A stretch of 64,000 nt of DNA, taken from Amylostereum areolatum. Its lineage: Eukaryota > Basidiomycota > Agaricomycetes > Russulales > Stereaceae. Shown here piece after piece: positions 23,861 to 35,609 of this stretch (position 1 is its first letter; each line of letters opens with the position of its first letter). The stretch spans positions 225,249 through 289,248 of the forward strand of contig SAXG01000061.1 of assembly GCA_012932865.1 (NCBI GenBank), given 5' to 3'. The position numbers and the translations under genes were made by a program. The notes under the pieces are model-generated. The model was not told the DNA's origin. It made no database searches and saw nothing but the letters and a program-made list of their open reading frames with translations.

Positions 23861-24011
23861 AGCCTGTTGCACGGAATTCTTGTGTTGTGTTCAAACTGGG
23901 TAGTTTATGAGATATTGGTGTATTGTTGAGTACTCATCCCAGTTGGCATGTGTTTAGCCAACTTCACAACTGGTGACAACATCTCAACACCTCAAATTCA
24001 GTCTCAACGCT

Positions 24012-25776
24012 TCAAAACAACAAAACAAAATTTGACAAATTGCTGATGTTGACGTGAAGCCGGTCTCGATGTACCACACGGCTCGGACCCAACGTGAGAT
24101 CCAGGGCATGCTGGGGTGGTGAGGGCTTGGTTCGTGGGTAGATTGGCTGGACGCAGAGCGCTGATAGGGTCCTCAGGGAAAGCTGCACGCTCACGCGCAA
24201 TGCATCGAGATATATGGCTGTAGACGATGGTGTTAGCACCAAATCAATGACGAGCGGATAATGGGACGCACTCTTTCCATCCTGGGGAGTTCATGTCGTC
24301 CCTGAACTTGGCACACTTGTCGGCCAGATATGCTTCCAGCCCCGTCCAGAAGTTGTTGTTCAGTAGCTGCTCCATGACCTGGGCTGGGGTCAGTTGTTCG
24401 TCGGTGTCCGTTGTTGAACGATGATCCTGTTGAGCTCCCGCTGGTGATTCCGCCAACTGCTGGGGGTCGAGTGCGAGGTCAAGTCGGCGGCGCTGTGTAG
24501 GTGGCTCGCCATCCTCGCGGGATGATGCAGGTGCATTTGATGTAGCCGCCTTTGATGCCGATGCCCTCGATGCCGACGACTTCGATTTCAACGCCTTTGA
24601 TGCCGACTTCTTCTTCCCAATGACGATGAGTTCCTCGCCAACCATTGTCAGATTCTCCCATATATAGCCCCGCTAAGATGTGTGAGGGCCTCGACGTTCG
24701 GGACGAAGAATATGCACTTACAATGATCATGCAGAAAAGAATATGCTTGGCCTCAACATTCTTGACCGAGCCCGTCAGTTTCCTCGCTGTTTTGTTTGTA
24801 GTTGCTGTGATGCCGCCGGGTGCTGTCCCAATCAACGATTCCCTCAACTGAAAGACCATGTTCAGTGTTTCCGGCGCGAGTGTGAGCACAAAAACATACC
24901 GTGTCTCTAAGAACCTTTTTGGCAGCAGAGGCTTGTCGTCCGATTACCGAGCGTAGATTGCGAAGGGAACTGCTTTGGGTGGAATTGAATATGTTCTTGA
25001 GCCTGTTTGTGGCCTTGTTCTTGTTCAGATCGTCCTGTTTTCAACCTGTGAGAGCACGCTCAAATCCGCTTGAGAAGTGTGTAACGTACAAATATGTCAT
25101 CGAGGAGAGAGAATTCCTTTCGGTCCGGGTTCCAAAGCAGGGTTTTGGCGACGCTGAGGGCGGTGTCCTGTGTGTAGTATGATTGAGCACGTTGACAGCG
25201 GTGAGTGAGAGAATCACCTTTTGATCCTGCGAGATAGCGAGGCGGTCAAGCACCATTTCCTTGAGTTCTTGTATAATCTCGAGAGCCTCTTGAAGCGCGG
25301 CTTTGTCCTTAACCTGTTGCTCCTGGAGGTGAATCATTGCTGCCTGGTTGTACACGAGAACACACCGCCACTCCTCAGAGAAGGGGATCAGCAGCTATAG
25401 ATACATACATACAATCAGGTCGAGGAGACGGGATTGACAGAATTCTGACCTCACTGTACTGCTGAAGAGTTTCTCAACCTTCGGGGGAGAGGTCGTGGTA
25501 GGTCACGATGGTGTCTATGGTGTGGGTGAGTTCGGCCAGGCCAGGTTCAGGAGCGCTGGCCGGTCGTTCGTCAGGTGAGGTCTCGTAGCGTGGTCCTCCT
25601 GGAAGAGGCGAAAGATGGGGGTTGTTCTGGTCAAAGTGTCGCATGGTGGGGGAATGGGGGAGCATTTGATTTTGCACTGACACCCCGCACGCTTTTTGAA
25701 GGCGGTTGATTCGGGTGAACTGAGCACAGATCAATGAAAAACAAAGGTGAGACATTCTGCTCACCCCAGGATCCAT
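24012..25776 (-). CDS. Spliced orphan protein, function unknown
   Basis: A coherent gene model spans six or more exons with clean GT-AG introns. The N-terminal part contains MLPHSPTMRHFDQNNPHLSP and LAELTHTIDTIVTYHDLSP, then LLIPFSEEWRCVLVYNQ and a coiled segment VKDKAALQEALEIIQELKEM. Next comes DTALSVAKTLLWNPDRKEFS, then SSSLRNLRSVIGRQASAAKK, LIGTAPGGITATTNKTARKL and KNVEAKHILFCMII. A basic Lys/Ser/Ala linker (24540-24620, nuclear-signal-like) follows, and the C-terminal part has VMEQLLNNNFWTGLEAYLAD and GWKDHISRCIARERAAFPED, ending FCFVVLKR (stop 24012). The first ATG could be 25776 (MDPG, then intron) or 25665. One frame break sits in a CCCCC run near 25488 (LSP to VEKLFSST). I do not recognise the family; the position between two repeat copies suggests it may be repeat-associated. 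Confidence 0.55.
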
Positions 25777-26219
25777 GAGGGACGATATTGCTCCAATGGC
25801 ACGAGTGGGTTGATGATTCATCAGGAAAACTCCACTTACTTGACAGTGCCTTGGAACCCTTGGGCAAGTCACCCAAGGCCCCAAGCTCCAAGTAACATGG
25901 CACTTGGCCAAGCCATGTCCCTTTACTTGTCCAAGGTCAGCTATAACTTGAACATGCCTTCCTAGGCACTTGAAGGTCCTGTACAATGTCCTTGAGCATA
26001 CCTTGTCACTCAAGTACTCATGAGTTAGGTCCTTTTGATAGCTTGAGTTCTGTCTTGAAGAGCCTTGTCAAGACCTTAGATACACACATATTTCAGGGAT
26101 ATGGAAAATCAAAGTGTTATTCATAACTACTGAGTACAGGTAGATACTACTAAGTACATGTAGAGAAGTACAACACAAACAAGAAAATAGATTGAGACAC
26201 CAAGAACCATTACATATCA

Positions 26220-27600
26220 CTAGCTCCCAACAAATCCTACCAGCTCAGTGTCAAACAACCTCAAAGAAAATATAGAAGTAAGAAGACATACCTTGTTGAT
26301 GGCCCCGGCGAGGACAACAGGGCCACAAGTATCAAGGATGACGAAACCGCAAGCATTGGGGGCGACGGAGCTGCGAGCGTCGGAACGACGGAGACACAGG
26401 GCGGCAGCATTGAGGCGGCGAGACGGGAGGATGGCGTCGGCACTGGGGAGTGACAAGGGAGTGGGGGCTCGGGACGACGAGCGTCGCCGTGGGGGAGACA
26501 AGGGCATGGGCGTTGTGGGGAGACAAGGGCGTGGGCGTTGGCGGGTGATGTAGGCGTTGGCGTCGAGGGCGTCAGCGTTGCGGGTGACAGGAACATTGGC
26601 GCCGGGAGAGATGAGGGCGTTGGCATCGACGGCGGGAGACGATGGCGTGGGCGTTGGCGGGTGACGTAGGCGTCGGAATCGACGGCGTTGGCGTTGGGGG
26701 GAGACGAGGGCGTCGGCGTCGAGGGCATCAGCGTCGCGGACGAAGCGCATCGGCATAGGGAGGAGACAAGGGCATTGGCATCGAGGACATTGGCGTTGGG
26801 GGCGTTGGCATTGGGGGGAGACGAGGGTGTGGGCGTTGGCAGGTGACATCGGCATTAGCACCAACGGTGTCAGTGCTGGGGGCGACGTGCGTTGGCAGTG
26901 AGGGGAGATATGGGCGTCGGCATCAAGGGTGTTGGCGTTGAGGGGAGACGAGGGCTTCGGGTATGTTGGCGTTGGGGGGAGACGAGGGCGTTGGCAGGTG
27001 ACCAGGGCGTTGATGTCGAGGGCGACACGCGCGTTGGCATTGGGGGCGACGTGCACGTTAACGTTGAGGTGATGAGGGCATAGAGGGCGATGGGGGTTGG
27101 TGTCGAGGGCGTTGGCGTTGGGGGCGTTGGCGTTGGGGGCGACACACGCGTTGGCGTTGGGGGGTGACAAGGGCGTAGGCGTTGATGGCGACGGGTGTGG
27201 GCGTTGAGGGCGATGGGACGGCGACGGGTGTGGGCGTTGAAGGCGATGGGACGGCGACGGGTGTGGGCAGCCAAAGGGTGGCGGGTGACGGCGACGCCAA
27301 GGTCGACGATGACGGCGACGAGGCCGGGTCCCCAACGACGATGGATGTCGTGGTTGAAGACAAAGAGACAACGTGGCGCTGAGCGTCAACATAACTGGTG
27401 AGTCACATGACTATTTCGTTCTCGAAAATCACTAAGTCATGTTTGCCTCAGAACTGTAAGTATTTGCATGTTCAACCAAGCTACCTACTAAAGTTACAAG
27501 TATGAAAGTAAAATACCATATGTCCAAGGACATTTCCAAGTCCCACTTATTTCACCAAGCCAGCCAGTCTTTTTTCCCCCAGTATAAGTGCACCTAAGGC
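26220..27600 (-). repeat. Interspersed repeat, copy 2, with GC-rich minisatellite core
   Basis: It has the same build as copy 1: a degenerate array of GGCGTTGGGGGGAGACGAGG-like units from about 26330 to 27300, then the shared right flank with CCGGGTCCCCAA (27329), GTGGTTGAAGACAAAGAGAC and AACATAACTGG (about 27390). A 390-codon minus-strand frame runs through the array. Its composition (Pro/Ser/Ala/Asn repeats) and frame-neutral unit length make me treat it as a by-product of the array rather than a gene. Confidence 0.7.
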
Positions 27601-28233
27601 TGATCTCCAAGTCCAAGCTGCTGGCCCAAGTTCCAAGCACGACTCAAGTACTTGTAGTTTTTCTGATGTTGTGAGATTGGCCGATAGCGGAGACGAAAGC
27701 CGAGACGAAAGCCGAGTTCATTGTGGAGGGAAAACAGTGGAAGGTGTGGTGGGGGTCGGAGGACAAGGCCTTTGAGGCAGGTTGGGGCAAGTGCGAGCAT
27801 CATGGCGGAAGGAAAGAGCTGAGGAAAATCTGACGGGGGGACTCAAGAGTGGCTGCAAAGACGTTAGACGTATGTCCCAGGATGTTCCGAGGCATATCGT
27901 GTGTTCAGAAGCATCTATTGATGGAGCGATCTTCATTGTGTGCCGTTTCACTGAGGAAAAGGTGTCGAAGAGGTGCAAATCGGAGGGCAAGTGTGAGGTT
28001 GAAGCGGCGCCGACTCATCAATCAACAATGATACATGTGATTGCATTTGCGCACATTTTCCCAAGTGACAAGTCGCGCATCCTGGACCAAGAGCCTTGCT
28101 CATCACAACTCTACGCATGTACCTCCTATATAAATTTGACTACAGTATACATGGTCATTTTCTATCGGTTTCCCGTTGCAGGTGTATGCGAGCTCCCGCC
28201 CCTGTGCATTCCCGGCGTCGTGTACCATGAAGG
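27601..28233. other. Unassigned stretch left of element A2
   Basis: Short ORFs only. It ends with GAAGG directly before the A2 LTR, which does not match the sequence beyond the other end of A2. Confidence 0.4.
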
Positions 28234-28656
28234 TGTCAGAAACGCAGTTTATCAGACCGATGGAACCACCTAAGTCGCGACGATGGGAGGAGTGAGAAGA
28301 AGCAATAGATTCGAGAGTGCCGGGGTCTAGGGTAGTGCAATGTGCGCTACAGTACCGTATGACGAGATGGACAGTCTAGGGAAGAGGGAAGAGAAACACT
28401 GTCCTTATATACAAGTGGGTACGATGGTGCGATGTGATGCGATAGTGGTGCGAGCGGGGGGAACAATAAGAAAGGAGTCATGGGACGGAGGACGAAGGTC
28501 CGGAGCAATGATGTCATAGATAAGGATGCGGAACCCCGCTCGGAAGTCCGGGCAATGACGTCGTCGAAGCATGTGATGCAAGGGAAAGTCATGTGCCGTG
28601 ACACGTCGCGTGTACGAGGTCTGCAAACGAAGAGAGAAATGGAGCGATCCGTGACA
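28234..28656 (-). mobile_element. Family-A LTR, 3' LTR of element A2
   Basis: It starts TGTCAGAAACG and ends GATCCGTGACA, so in its own orientation it is TGTCACGGATC to CGTTTCTGACA. It is about 420 bp, like the other family-A LTRs at 40296-40715, 46655-47074 and 53321-53740. It contains the conserved TATATAAGG box and the TAGACTGTCC site about 33 nt downstream. It abuts the A2 pol reading frame through a G7 polypurine tract. Confidence 0.9.
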
Positions 28657-30132
28657 TTACCCCCCCTGGAGCGCGATGTCATCTGCAAGGGTAGATGCGA
28701 GAAAATCGTCAAAGGAGATGCCGAGGGAACGCACAGGGCGGGGCGCGTTTGGATGGCGTTTGTGGAAGGCGTCGATCATGTCGGTGACTTTTGAGAGCGA
28801 GGAGCGAGGGAGCCAGGTATTCTCGGAGTCAGGATAGCCTGCCCACTTGACGAGGTATTGTATGCCTTTCTTGTTGCGGGTCGGCTTCGAGTCGATGATG
28901 TCTTCAACGTCATATTCTTCTTCATCATGAACGAGGTCAGGCGGCGGTTGTTCATAGTTTGGACCATGTGCCGTTGTCTCCTTGTACGCGGTGAGCAGCG
29001 AAGCATGGAAGACTGGGTGGATTCTCCACGTCTTTGGCAGCTTCAGGCGGTAGTTCACTGGGCTAATAACGTCAACGATCTCGAAGGGTCCAAATCGTTT
29101 GGCAGCAAGCTTAGCTTTTGGCCTCGTCGTCTTCAGGTTTTTGCCTTCGAGCCAGACCTTGTCTCCGACGGCGAACCATGTCGATTTGCTGATCGTGTCA
29201 CCATTGTAGTGCTTCATTAAGTCGGATGCAAGGGCAAGGCTGGCCTTGATCTCCTGTCGGACTTCTTCAAGTTGACGGAGGCGTTCTTCAACTGCAGGGA
29301 CCTTTGAGGACGGGTTTACGGATGGGTACGTCTTGGGGAGGAAGCCGTAGAGGACTTCAAAGGGGGCCTTTCCAGTAGCTGCATGGGTGCGGGAGTTGTG
29401 AGAAAACTCGAAGAAGGGCAACCACTTCACCCAGTCATCTTGACAGTAGTTGCAGAATACTCGCAGGAACTGCTCAAGGTTCTGGTTTTTGCGTTCGGTC
29501 TGGCCGTCTGTCTGTGGGTGATACACTGTGCTAAGGGCAGACTTGATCCCAAGCTTCTTGTTGAGTGTACGCATTACCTTCCCAGCAAATTGGGGTCCGC
29601 GATCCGAGATGATCTTGTCCGCTAAGCCGTAGTGTCGGTATACCTTATCGAAGAGAATGTCGGCCGTGCCATCGCTGGTGATCTTTGTTGTACATGGGGT
29701 GGTAACCACCATCTTGGTGAGGCGATCAACCACGACATTGACGGCATTATCGCCTTCGCAGTCAGGGAGCTCGACAATGAAGTCGGTAGAGATGACGCCA
29801 AATGGTCGGTTGGGTACTTCGTTCGGGATCATGTCGACGTGGGGTTGGTTGCTCTGTGTCTTTGTCAACTGGCAGGTTGCGCATCCTGCTACGAAGTCGC
29901 GGACGAAGACAGACATGCCAGGCCACCAATATTCACGACTCACAAGTTCGTAAGTCTTGAAGCGACCGGGGTGTCCAGCCAGGGGCGATTCATGGTACAT
30001 TTTGACAATGTCGCATCGCAACTCGTCGTCTGCAGGGACATATACCTTTCCTCTAAACAGGATCAGGCCTTCTTCGTAGTTCCATTCTTGAAGGTTCTTG
30101 ACGAGTGTACGTGGTCCGTTCCGTAAGATGGC
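28657..30132 (-). pseudogene. pol: Element A2 pol, integrase and chromodomain part
   Basis: In transcription order this is the second part of a Ty3/Gypsy (chromovirus) pol. It includes the integrase zinc finger (HESPLAGHPGRFKTYELVS, then GCATCQ) and the catalytic core with STDFIVELPDCEG and ISDRGPQFAG (29560-29800). YHPQTDGQTER follows, then a C-terminal beta-rich region and a chromodomain (EDIIDSKPTRNKKGIQYLVK to DSENTWLPRSSL, 28790-28900). It ends DDIALQGG then TAA in the polypurine tract. The frame stays open over this segment, but it is separated from the RT part by element C. Since other parts of A2 carry stops, the element as a whole is dead. Confidence 0.9.
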
Positions 30133-30615
30133 TGTCATGAACGCCTCCTAAATATATACATCGGACCTTACTTTACTATAGTTTACCATCGGACCTCGCA
30201 TCGGACTTCGCATTGGCTTCGCCTCGCGTCCGGCCCTTCGGGCATACCGGACTTCTCGGCCTCCTCGGTCATGATCTAGACCATGGAGTCATACTTACCT
30301 CGCCTCGTGTTGTGACCCACTTCGCACTCCGTGGTACCCACTTCGTAGTCCGTCCTGACCCACTCCTACTCCGGCTTCGTTTGTCTTTGTTTGGGTCCTT
30401 ATCCTCATGTATATAAGGGCTCACCAATCTATGAGGAGGGGTCATCTCGACCTTTTCTATTCTCCGGCTACCTGGGGGATCCTCCCTAAGTGCTGTAGGG
30501 GAAGGTCCACACCCTCGTTTATCACTCGCCCCCCTCGATCCTATCCTCGTCTCTCCTCGCCTTGTACCTCGTCGCGACGTCCTGAACCTGCATCGCAGGT
30601 AGACCGTTGCTGACA
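30133..30615 (+). mobile_element. Element C 5' LTR
   Basis: 483 bp, TGTCATGAAC to GTTGCTGACA. TATATAA lies at 30410-30416 and the predicted RNA start ATCTCGACCT at 30444-30453, 34 nt downstream. Confidence 0.92.
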
Positions 30616-30617
30616 TA

Positions 30618-30627
30618 AGGTCGAGAT
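30618..30627 (+). promoter_or_regulatory. Element C primer-binding site, self-complementary
   Basis: AGGTCGAGAT begins 2 nt after the LTR and is the exact reverse complement of ATCTCGACCT at 30444-30453 in the LTR. The spacing matches Tf1-type self-priming. No tRNA 3' end complement is obvious. Confidence 0.75.
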
Positions 30628-32254
30628 CCTCCTCATCGTTCACCGCGTCGCTTCGTCGTACTTTACGTTTGCATTGCCATATCCCTTTGGGGAGCGCCGA
30701 CCGACGTACTGGTCACCCTCGGATCTAAGTCGAACTCTCGCACTGTACATCGAGTTGGCACGGGCCCTATGCCCTAATGCCTTAATCGGAACTGTTGCAG
30801 CACTGTGGCCTTATGCCTGCGCTGTAGGGGTCTATAACAGGTTAGCTGGTAATTCCCAGCGCCTGGGCCTTGATGCCTTTCCCTTCGGGGATTGGTCAAC
30901 TGCCGAACGCTTCGCCTCGGACTACTGTACTTCGCTTCGCATCGTCACGTCCGAGATGACGTAAAACTACCCCGCGTCCACGCCAAGGACGATAAACTTA
31001 TGGTAGTCGCCGTATCACCGACGCACCGCTGGAATGGAGATCACTGCCCTTCGGGGTTAGGCCATCATCGGATCCTTTCAAAGGAGCGCTGACCAACGTA
31101 ATGGTCACCTGGATCGCAATCATCAGGTCGGAGAACTACCTCCGTTATCAAAGGGCACCTGCGTTCGCTTCGCATAGAAAAGCACGGGTCCGCAATGACA
31201 CGAGGCTCCTGTCGGAGTTAACCTCATTAAACTATGACGTTCAGGTCCTGGAAACGACCACCACCGGGCTAGACCACGTATAACGGGTCTAGAATGTTTT
31301 AAACTTACCCTGCGTTTCGCTTTGCATTGAAAAGAAAGGTCCGCGATGACCATAAACTAAGGGTCCGCAATGACCGAAAACTACCATTGCCTAGTTTCGT
31401 GTCGGCGAAAGATGCGTCACGCCATCGTACGGCTTAATGAAAGCTCTGGTCCCCGTCCCCTTGGTTCCCCTTCGCCTCCCCATGCTAGAAGGCATGGTCC
31501 GCAATGACACATTAAACTACGGCAGACATATAGGGAAAGTTCCGGATAATATCTGGACATCTTGGAAAGTTTGTGCGTCTGGAATGACACTTGAAGACAA
31601 GGAAATAGGTCGTTTAGGATAAACACGTGACGAGCATCCCGTCCCCCCCCGGTCTTTAGGGGTATCCTTCCATGTGACTTCGCTATCCCCTTCGTTAAAC
31701 TAGCACCGCATCGGATTCCTATGGGAAGCGCTTGCCGACGTACTGGCTACCCCGTCGGGTCCGTAATGACCCTGAGCAGGCTGGCTCTAGAAATAAACTA
31801 AAGATTACACTCAAGCATCGCCTCGGTATCCTCGGGGTCTTAGGCCTAATGTGGAAGCGACCCACAGATCAAAGTATTGGCCAAGACATTTACACCATTG
31901 CACCGCCTCGTAGTCGTTTTATTGGTTCCGCTTCGCCTCCCTCGCTAGAAGCCCTCGCTCATCGTTCAGGCCGAAAGGCCACATCGTTCCTGTCCGCACC
32001 AAAGACATTAAACTCAGGCCGCTCCGCGTTCGCTTCGCCTTGAAAAGCATATTGATCATCATTCAAGCGCTGGCCGACGTATTGGCCACTCCGCATCCTT
32101 GAGACAAGGAGCGCTAGCCGACGGATTGGCTATTCTTTGCATCGTTTTCGGCCTTAAATTGGCCATTCTTCGCATTGGTTTCGCCTTCGGGCAATTTTTT
32201 TTCAGACGGCCATTGTACACGCTCTGTACGCTCACTTCGTTCGCTTCTGTCGCG

Positions 32255-32349
32255 CGACTTTGCTACCGAAACTATCTAGTTTCGCAAAGTCGTTTTTGGT
32301 CGAAGGTACTAGAGGCAGTAAATGGCGCGAGCTCTTGGAGAGAGCTCGC
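32255..32349 (+). other. Paired hairpins in element C
   Basis: Hairpin 1: CGACTTTGC, a 4-nt bulge, GAAACTA, loop TC, TAGTTTC, GCAAAGTCG (32255-32292), giving 16 pairs. Hairpin 2: GCGAGCTCT, loop TGGAG, AGAGCTCGC (32327-32349), giving 9 pairs. Both are near-perfect inverted repeats in a region without coding potential. Confidence 0.7.
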
Positions 32350-32592
32350 ACGGTATTCGGGATACCTTCGGGTAAAGGGTCGCAGGGCGATCGTAGGCTA
32401 GCGAGCCCCGACGAAGTGCTGAAGAGAGCCTCGCCCAAAGCGAGAGCGCAGCCGAGCGTCGAGGCGACGCGATACCAGCGCCAGACCCTTTAGGTAAAAA
32501 TGTCCCATTTTTTTTCAGTTTTTGGAACCGGCCTTAATTCGTTCATGTTTTTTGGCTGGTCATTGAGGACAATGAATGTGAATTGGGGGTAA

Positions 32593-33075
32593 TGTCATGA
32601 ACGCCTCCTAAATATATACATCGGACCTTACTTTACTATAGTTTACCATCGGACCTCGCATCGGACTTCGCATTGGCTTCGCCTCGCGTCCGGCCCTTCG
32701 GGCATACCGGACTTCTCGGCCTCCTCGGTCATGATCTAGACCATGGAGTCATACTTACCTCGCCTCGTGTTGTGACCCACTTCGCACTCCGTGGTACCCA
32801 CTTCGTAGTCCGTCCTGACCCACTCCTACTCCGGCTTCGTTTGTCTTTGTTTGGGTCCTTATCCTCATGTATATAAGGGCTCACCAATCTATGAGGAGGG
32901 GTCATCTCGACCTTTTCTATTCTCCGGCTACCTGGGGGATCCTCCCTAAGTGCTGTAGGGGAAGGTCCACACCCTCGTTTATCACTCGCCCCCCTCGATC
33001 CTATCCTCGTCTCTCCTCGCCTTGTACCTCGTCGCAACGTCCTGAACCTGCATCGCAGGTAGACCGTTGCTGACA
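32593..33075 (+). mobile_element. Element C 3' LTR
   Basis: 483 bp, identical to the 5' LTR except for one base seen. It is preceded by the polypurine tract GAATTGGGGGTAA. Confidence 0.92.
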
Positions 33076-33080
33076 ATGGC

Positions 33081-35609
33081 ATCCAGAGCTTGAACGACCT
33101 CGATGTCCTTGGTCTTGCAGTCGCGGATACGTCGTCGGAGTTCGACATCGCCGAGGGAGGTTACTGCTCCTGGCCTTGTTGCACGTATCTGGAAGTACTT
33201 GGGGTCGAGCAAGATACGCTCCTTGTTGTCATTCTCAACGCCCTGCTTGTGATCAGGTCGTCAGGACATTGGGTCTGGGTGATGGGATACTCCTGGTTTG
33301 TGAACGAGCGCGAAGTCAAATCGAGTGAGGAATAGAGCCCAACGTGCCTGTCGGCGGCTCAGCTTCTGTGCCGTCTTGAAGTGTTCCAGGTTCTTGTGGT
33401 CTGTCCAGATTTCGACGGTGTCGGGGGCGCCTTCAAGGTAGTGGCGCCAGGCTTCGAGCGCACGGATGATCGCGAGTAGCTCCTTGTCGTAGATGTCGTA
33501 GTTGCGTTCCGGTTCGGACAGGGCCTTGGACAGATACGCCACTGGATGCCAGTGACCGTCGTTGCCTTTCTGCGAGAGTATACCTCCAGTAGCAAAGTCC
33601 GAGGCGTCAACTTCGATGAGGTAAGGCTTCTTTGGGTCAGGCATGACCAAGACGGGGGAGGAAGTAAACACAGCTTTCAGTGCATCAAACGCAGTTTGGC
33701 AGTCCGTCGACCAGTCCCATGTGCAGTCCTTCTTTGTCAGGTCAAATAGGGGTCGTGCAACCTTGGAGAAGTCCTTGATGAAATGTCGGTAGAAGTTGCC
33801 AAAGCCGAGGAAGGATTGCACATCTTTGACCGTTCGTGGTGTCGGCCAGTCCTGAACACCTGCTACCTTGACGGGGTCCATAGCGATCTTGTCGTGCGAG
33901 ATGATGAGTCCGAGGTATTCAACAGAGTCTTGCTCAAAGACGCATTTCTCTGGTTTGAGGAAGAGGTCGTTGTCTTGCAAACGCTGCAGAACCTGCCGCA
34001 CTATGGCACGATGTTCGTCCATGGTGCGAGTGAACACCAAGATGTCGTCCATGTAGATAATGACCTTGCCCGAGTCAATGAGATCCTTGAACAGTTCATT
34101 CATCATTGCCTGAAACGTTGCAGGGGAGTTCATAAGTCCGAAAAACATCACCATAGGTTCAAAGAGACCGCAATTCGTCTTGAACGCAGCCTTCCACTTG
34201 TCGCCTTCCTTGATGTGGACATTGTTGTAGCCCCAGCGAACATCCATCTTTGAGAAGATCTTTGCACCTTTGAGATGGTCGACAATTTCAGAGATCAGTG
34301 GCAAGGGGTATTCATTCTTGACAGTGCCCTTGTTTAATTCTCGATAGTCCTGTACAGGACGCAGCTTTCCATCCTCTTTCTTCACAAAGAAGAACAGACT
34401 CGCCTGAGGTGACTTTGATGGGCGGATATAGCCCTTCTTCAGGTGGTCGTTGAGGAAGGTGTTGAGTTCGATCTGCTCGGAAGGTGAGAGGGGGTAGATT
34501 TTGCACGGTTTGGGTTCAAAGCCGTCTTTCATGTCGATAGCATGGTCCCATGGTCGTCAGTCAGGAAGTCGCTCGGAGGTTTTCTTGTCGAATACAGACG
34601 CGAAGTCGCGGTACGGAGGGGGGACTAAGTCTTCAAAGGTTTGCGGGCGTGCGTTCTCTTTGGAATGCTCTGCAAGCTCCTGCGCTTTTGTAAAGCCCGC
34701 GCGGATAGGTACTGCATCTGGATTAGGACCATCGGTTTCAGGGAGGATTCCAGCGCAGCGTAGTCCATTGATCTCCCAGTCTCGGAATACCATGGGCCGC
34801 TCGTCGTCATCCTCAGTGAAGAGTCGTGTAGGTAGAAGGGAGCGATGGACCGTGTGAACACGAACACCTTTGACTCTGCGTGCAGGAATAACATAAGTGG
34901 GGACTGGGGTCCAGGACACATACGTCGGCTCTGGGAAGGGGTCGTCCAGAACGAGAGGTCTCCTTGGGGTTTTACCTGCTTCAACCTTATGCTGTGATTG
35001 GACCGATGATGGTTTCCGTGGCTTGGTTGCAAGGTTCGTCACAGGAGGTTTGGACAGAGTGCACGAGGGAGGGCAGCAGAGCATGTCAACACGGTCTCGT
35101 TGCCAGTCTATGGTGGGATTGTGCTCGTCGAGCCAGTCTGTTCCAAGGATCATGTCATGATCGCCGATGTCGGTGATGAAGAACTCAGCTTCTTCCTCAT
35201 GGTACGCCTTTGAATCTTGCGAGTATATCCAGATCCGCTGGGTCGTTGTGTCGCGTACCCAGCCCATGATGTTCTCGGTGCCGTCCACATTACGCACGGG
35301 GAACGGGTTTTCTAGTCTTCTTGTGGTAAGCTTTTTGCGTTCAACGAAGCTTCGGTTCAGGATAATTCCTTCTGCGCCGCTATCAAGCAGCGCGTCTGCG
35401 TCGATTTCTCTTTTGGTAACTTGTCCGATCAGCTTGACCTTGAGCGTGATCGATGGTGTTTGCCTGTTCTTGGTGACGGCAGACAGATACAAACACGGGG
35501 GATACGATTTCTCATGGGTATGCATGGATGATAATACAGCGAAACGATTCGATGATGATACCAAAAGTCCTTTGCCTCCACCAGACGACGCGACTGGGGG
35601 GTGTTTCAA
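33081..35609 (-). pseudogene. pol: Element A2 pol, protease, RT and RNase H part
   Basis: It begins with the protease (LLDSGAEGIILNRSF, about 35380), then the linker and RT ([14 protein letters not shown] near 34350, YMDDILVF near 34060) and RNase H ([16 protein letters not shown] near 33600, [20 protein letters not shown] near 33380). Compared with A1, at least two stop codons are present: TGA after ERLPD at 34557-34559 (CGA in A1) and TGA after HPDPMS at 33261-33263 (CAA in A1). The frame resumes across element C into the integrase part at 30132. Confidence 0.92.

Larger units (their letters stand above)
30616..32592 (+). other. Element C interior: non-coding, with dispersed motifs and hairpins
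   Basis: It lacks a convincing ORF. A motif like GGTCCGCAATGAC followed within a few to about 40 bases by AAACTA recurs near 30950, 31190, 31337, 31362, 31497 and 31758. A second motif, GCCGACGTACTGG with variants, recurs near 30709, 31092, 31735, 32078 and 32115. Near the 3' end are two strong hairpins (32255-32292 and 32327-32349). The pattern suggests RNA structure rather than protein. Confidence 0.6.
30133..33075 (+). mobile_element. Element C: non-autonomous LTR retrotransposon in A2 pol
   Basis: Two 483-bp LTRs (30133-30615 and 32593-33075) differ at one base that I can find (30576 G, 33036 A). A 5-bp duplication ATGGC (30128-30132 and 33076-33080) flanks the element. The LTRs begin TGTCATGAAC and end GTTGCTGACA. 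The interior of about 2.0 kb (30616-32592) has no gag, protease, RT or integrase frame. A polypurine tract GGGGG precedes the right LTR, and a self-complementary primer site follows the left LTR. Such LARD/TRIM-like elements use proteins of a related full element. Its LTR ends and TATATAAGG-CTCAC box resemble those of element D at 56238-56693, a possible helper family. Confidence 0.92.

Noticed and set aside
22647..27392. Minus-strand ORFs of 310-390 codons in the minisatellites as genes
   Set aside because: Units are mostly multiples of three and stop-poor, so several frames stay open at once; no domain or splice signals.
28347..28794. Short ORFs on both strands of family-A LTRs
   Set aside because: They recur in every family-A LTR by copying and lack coding features.
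32255..32480. Self-cleaving ribozyme (hammerhead or twister) in element C
   Set aside because: I could not find the conserved core sequences; only stems are supported.
30213..33073. Identical 67-codon ORFs at 30213 and 32673 as genes
   Set aside because: They lie in the two LTRs of element C and are identical because LTRs are copies.
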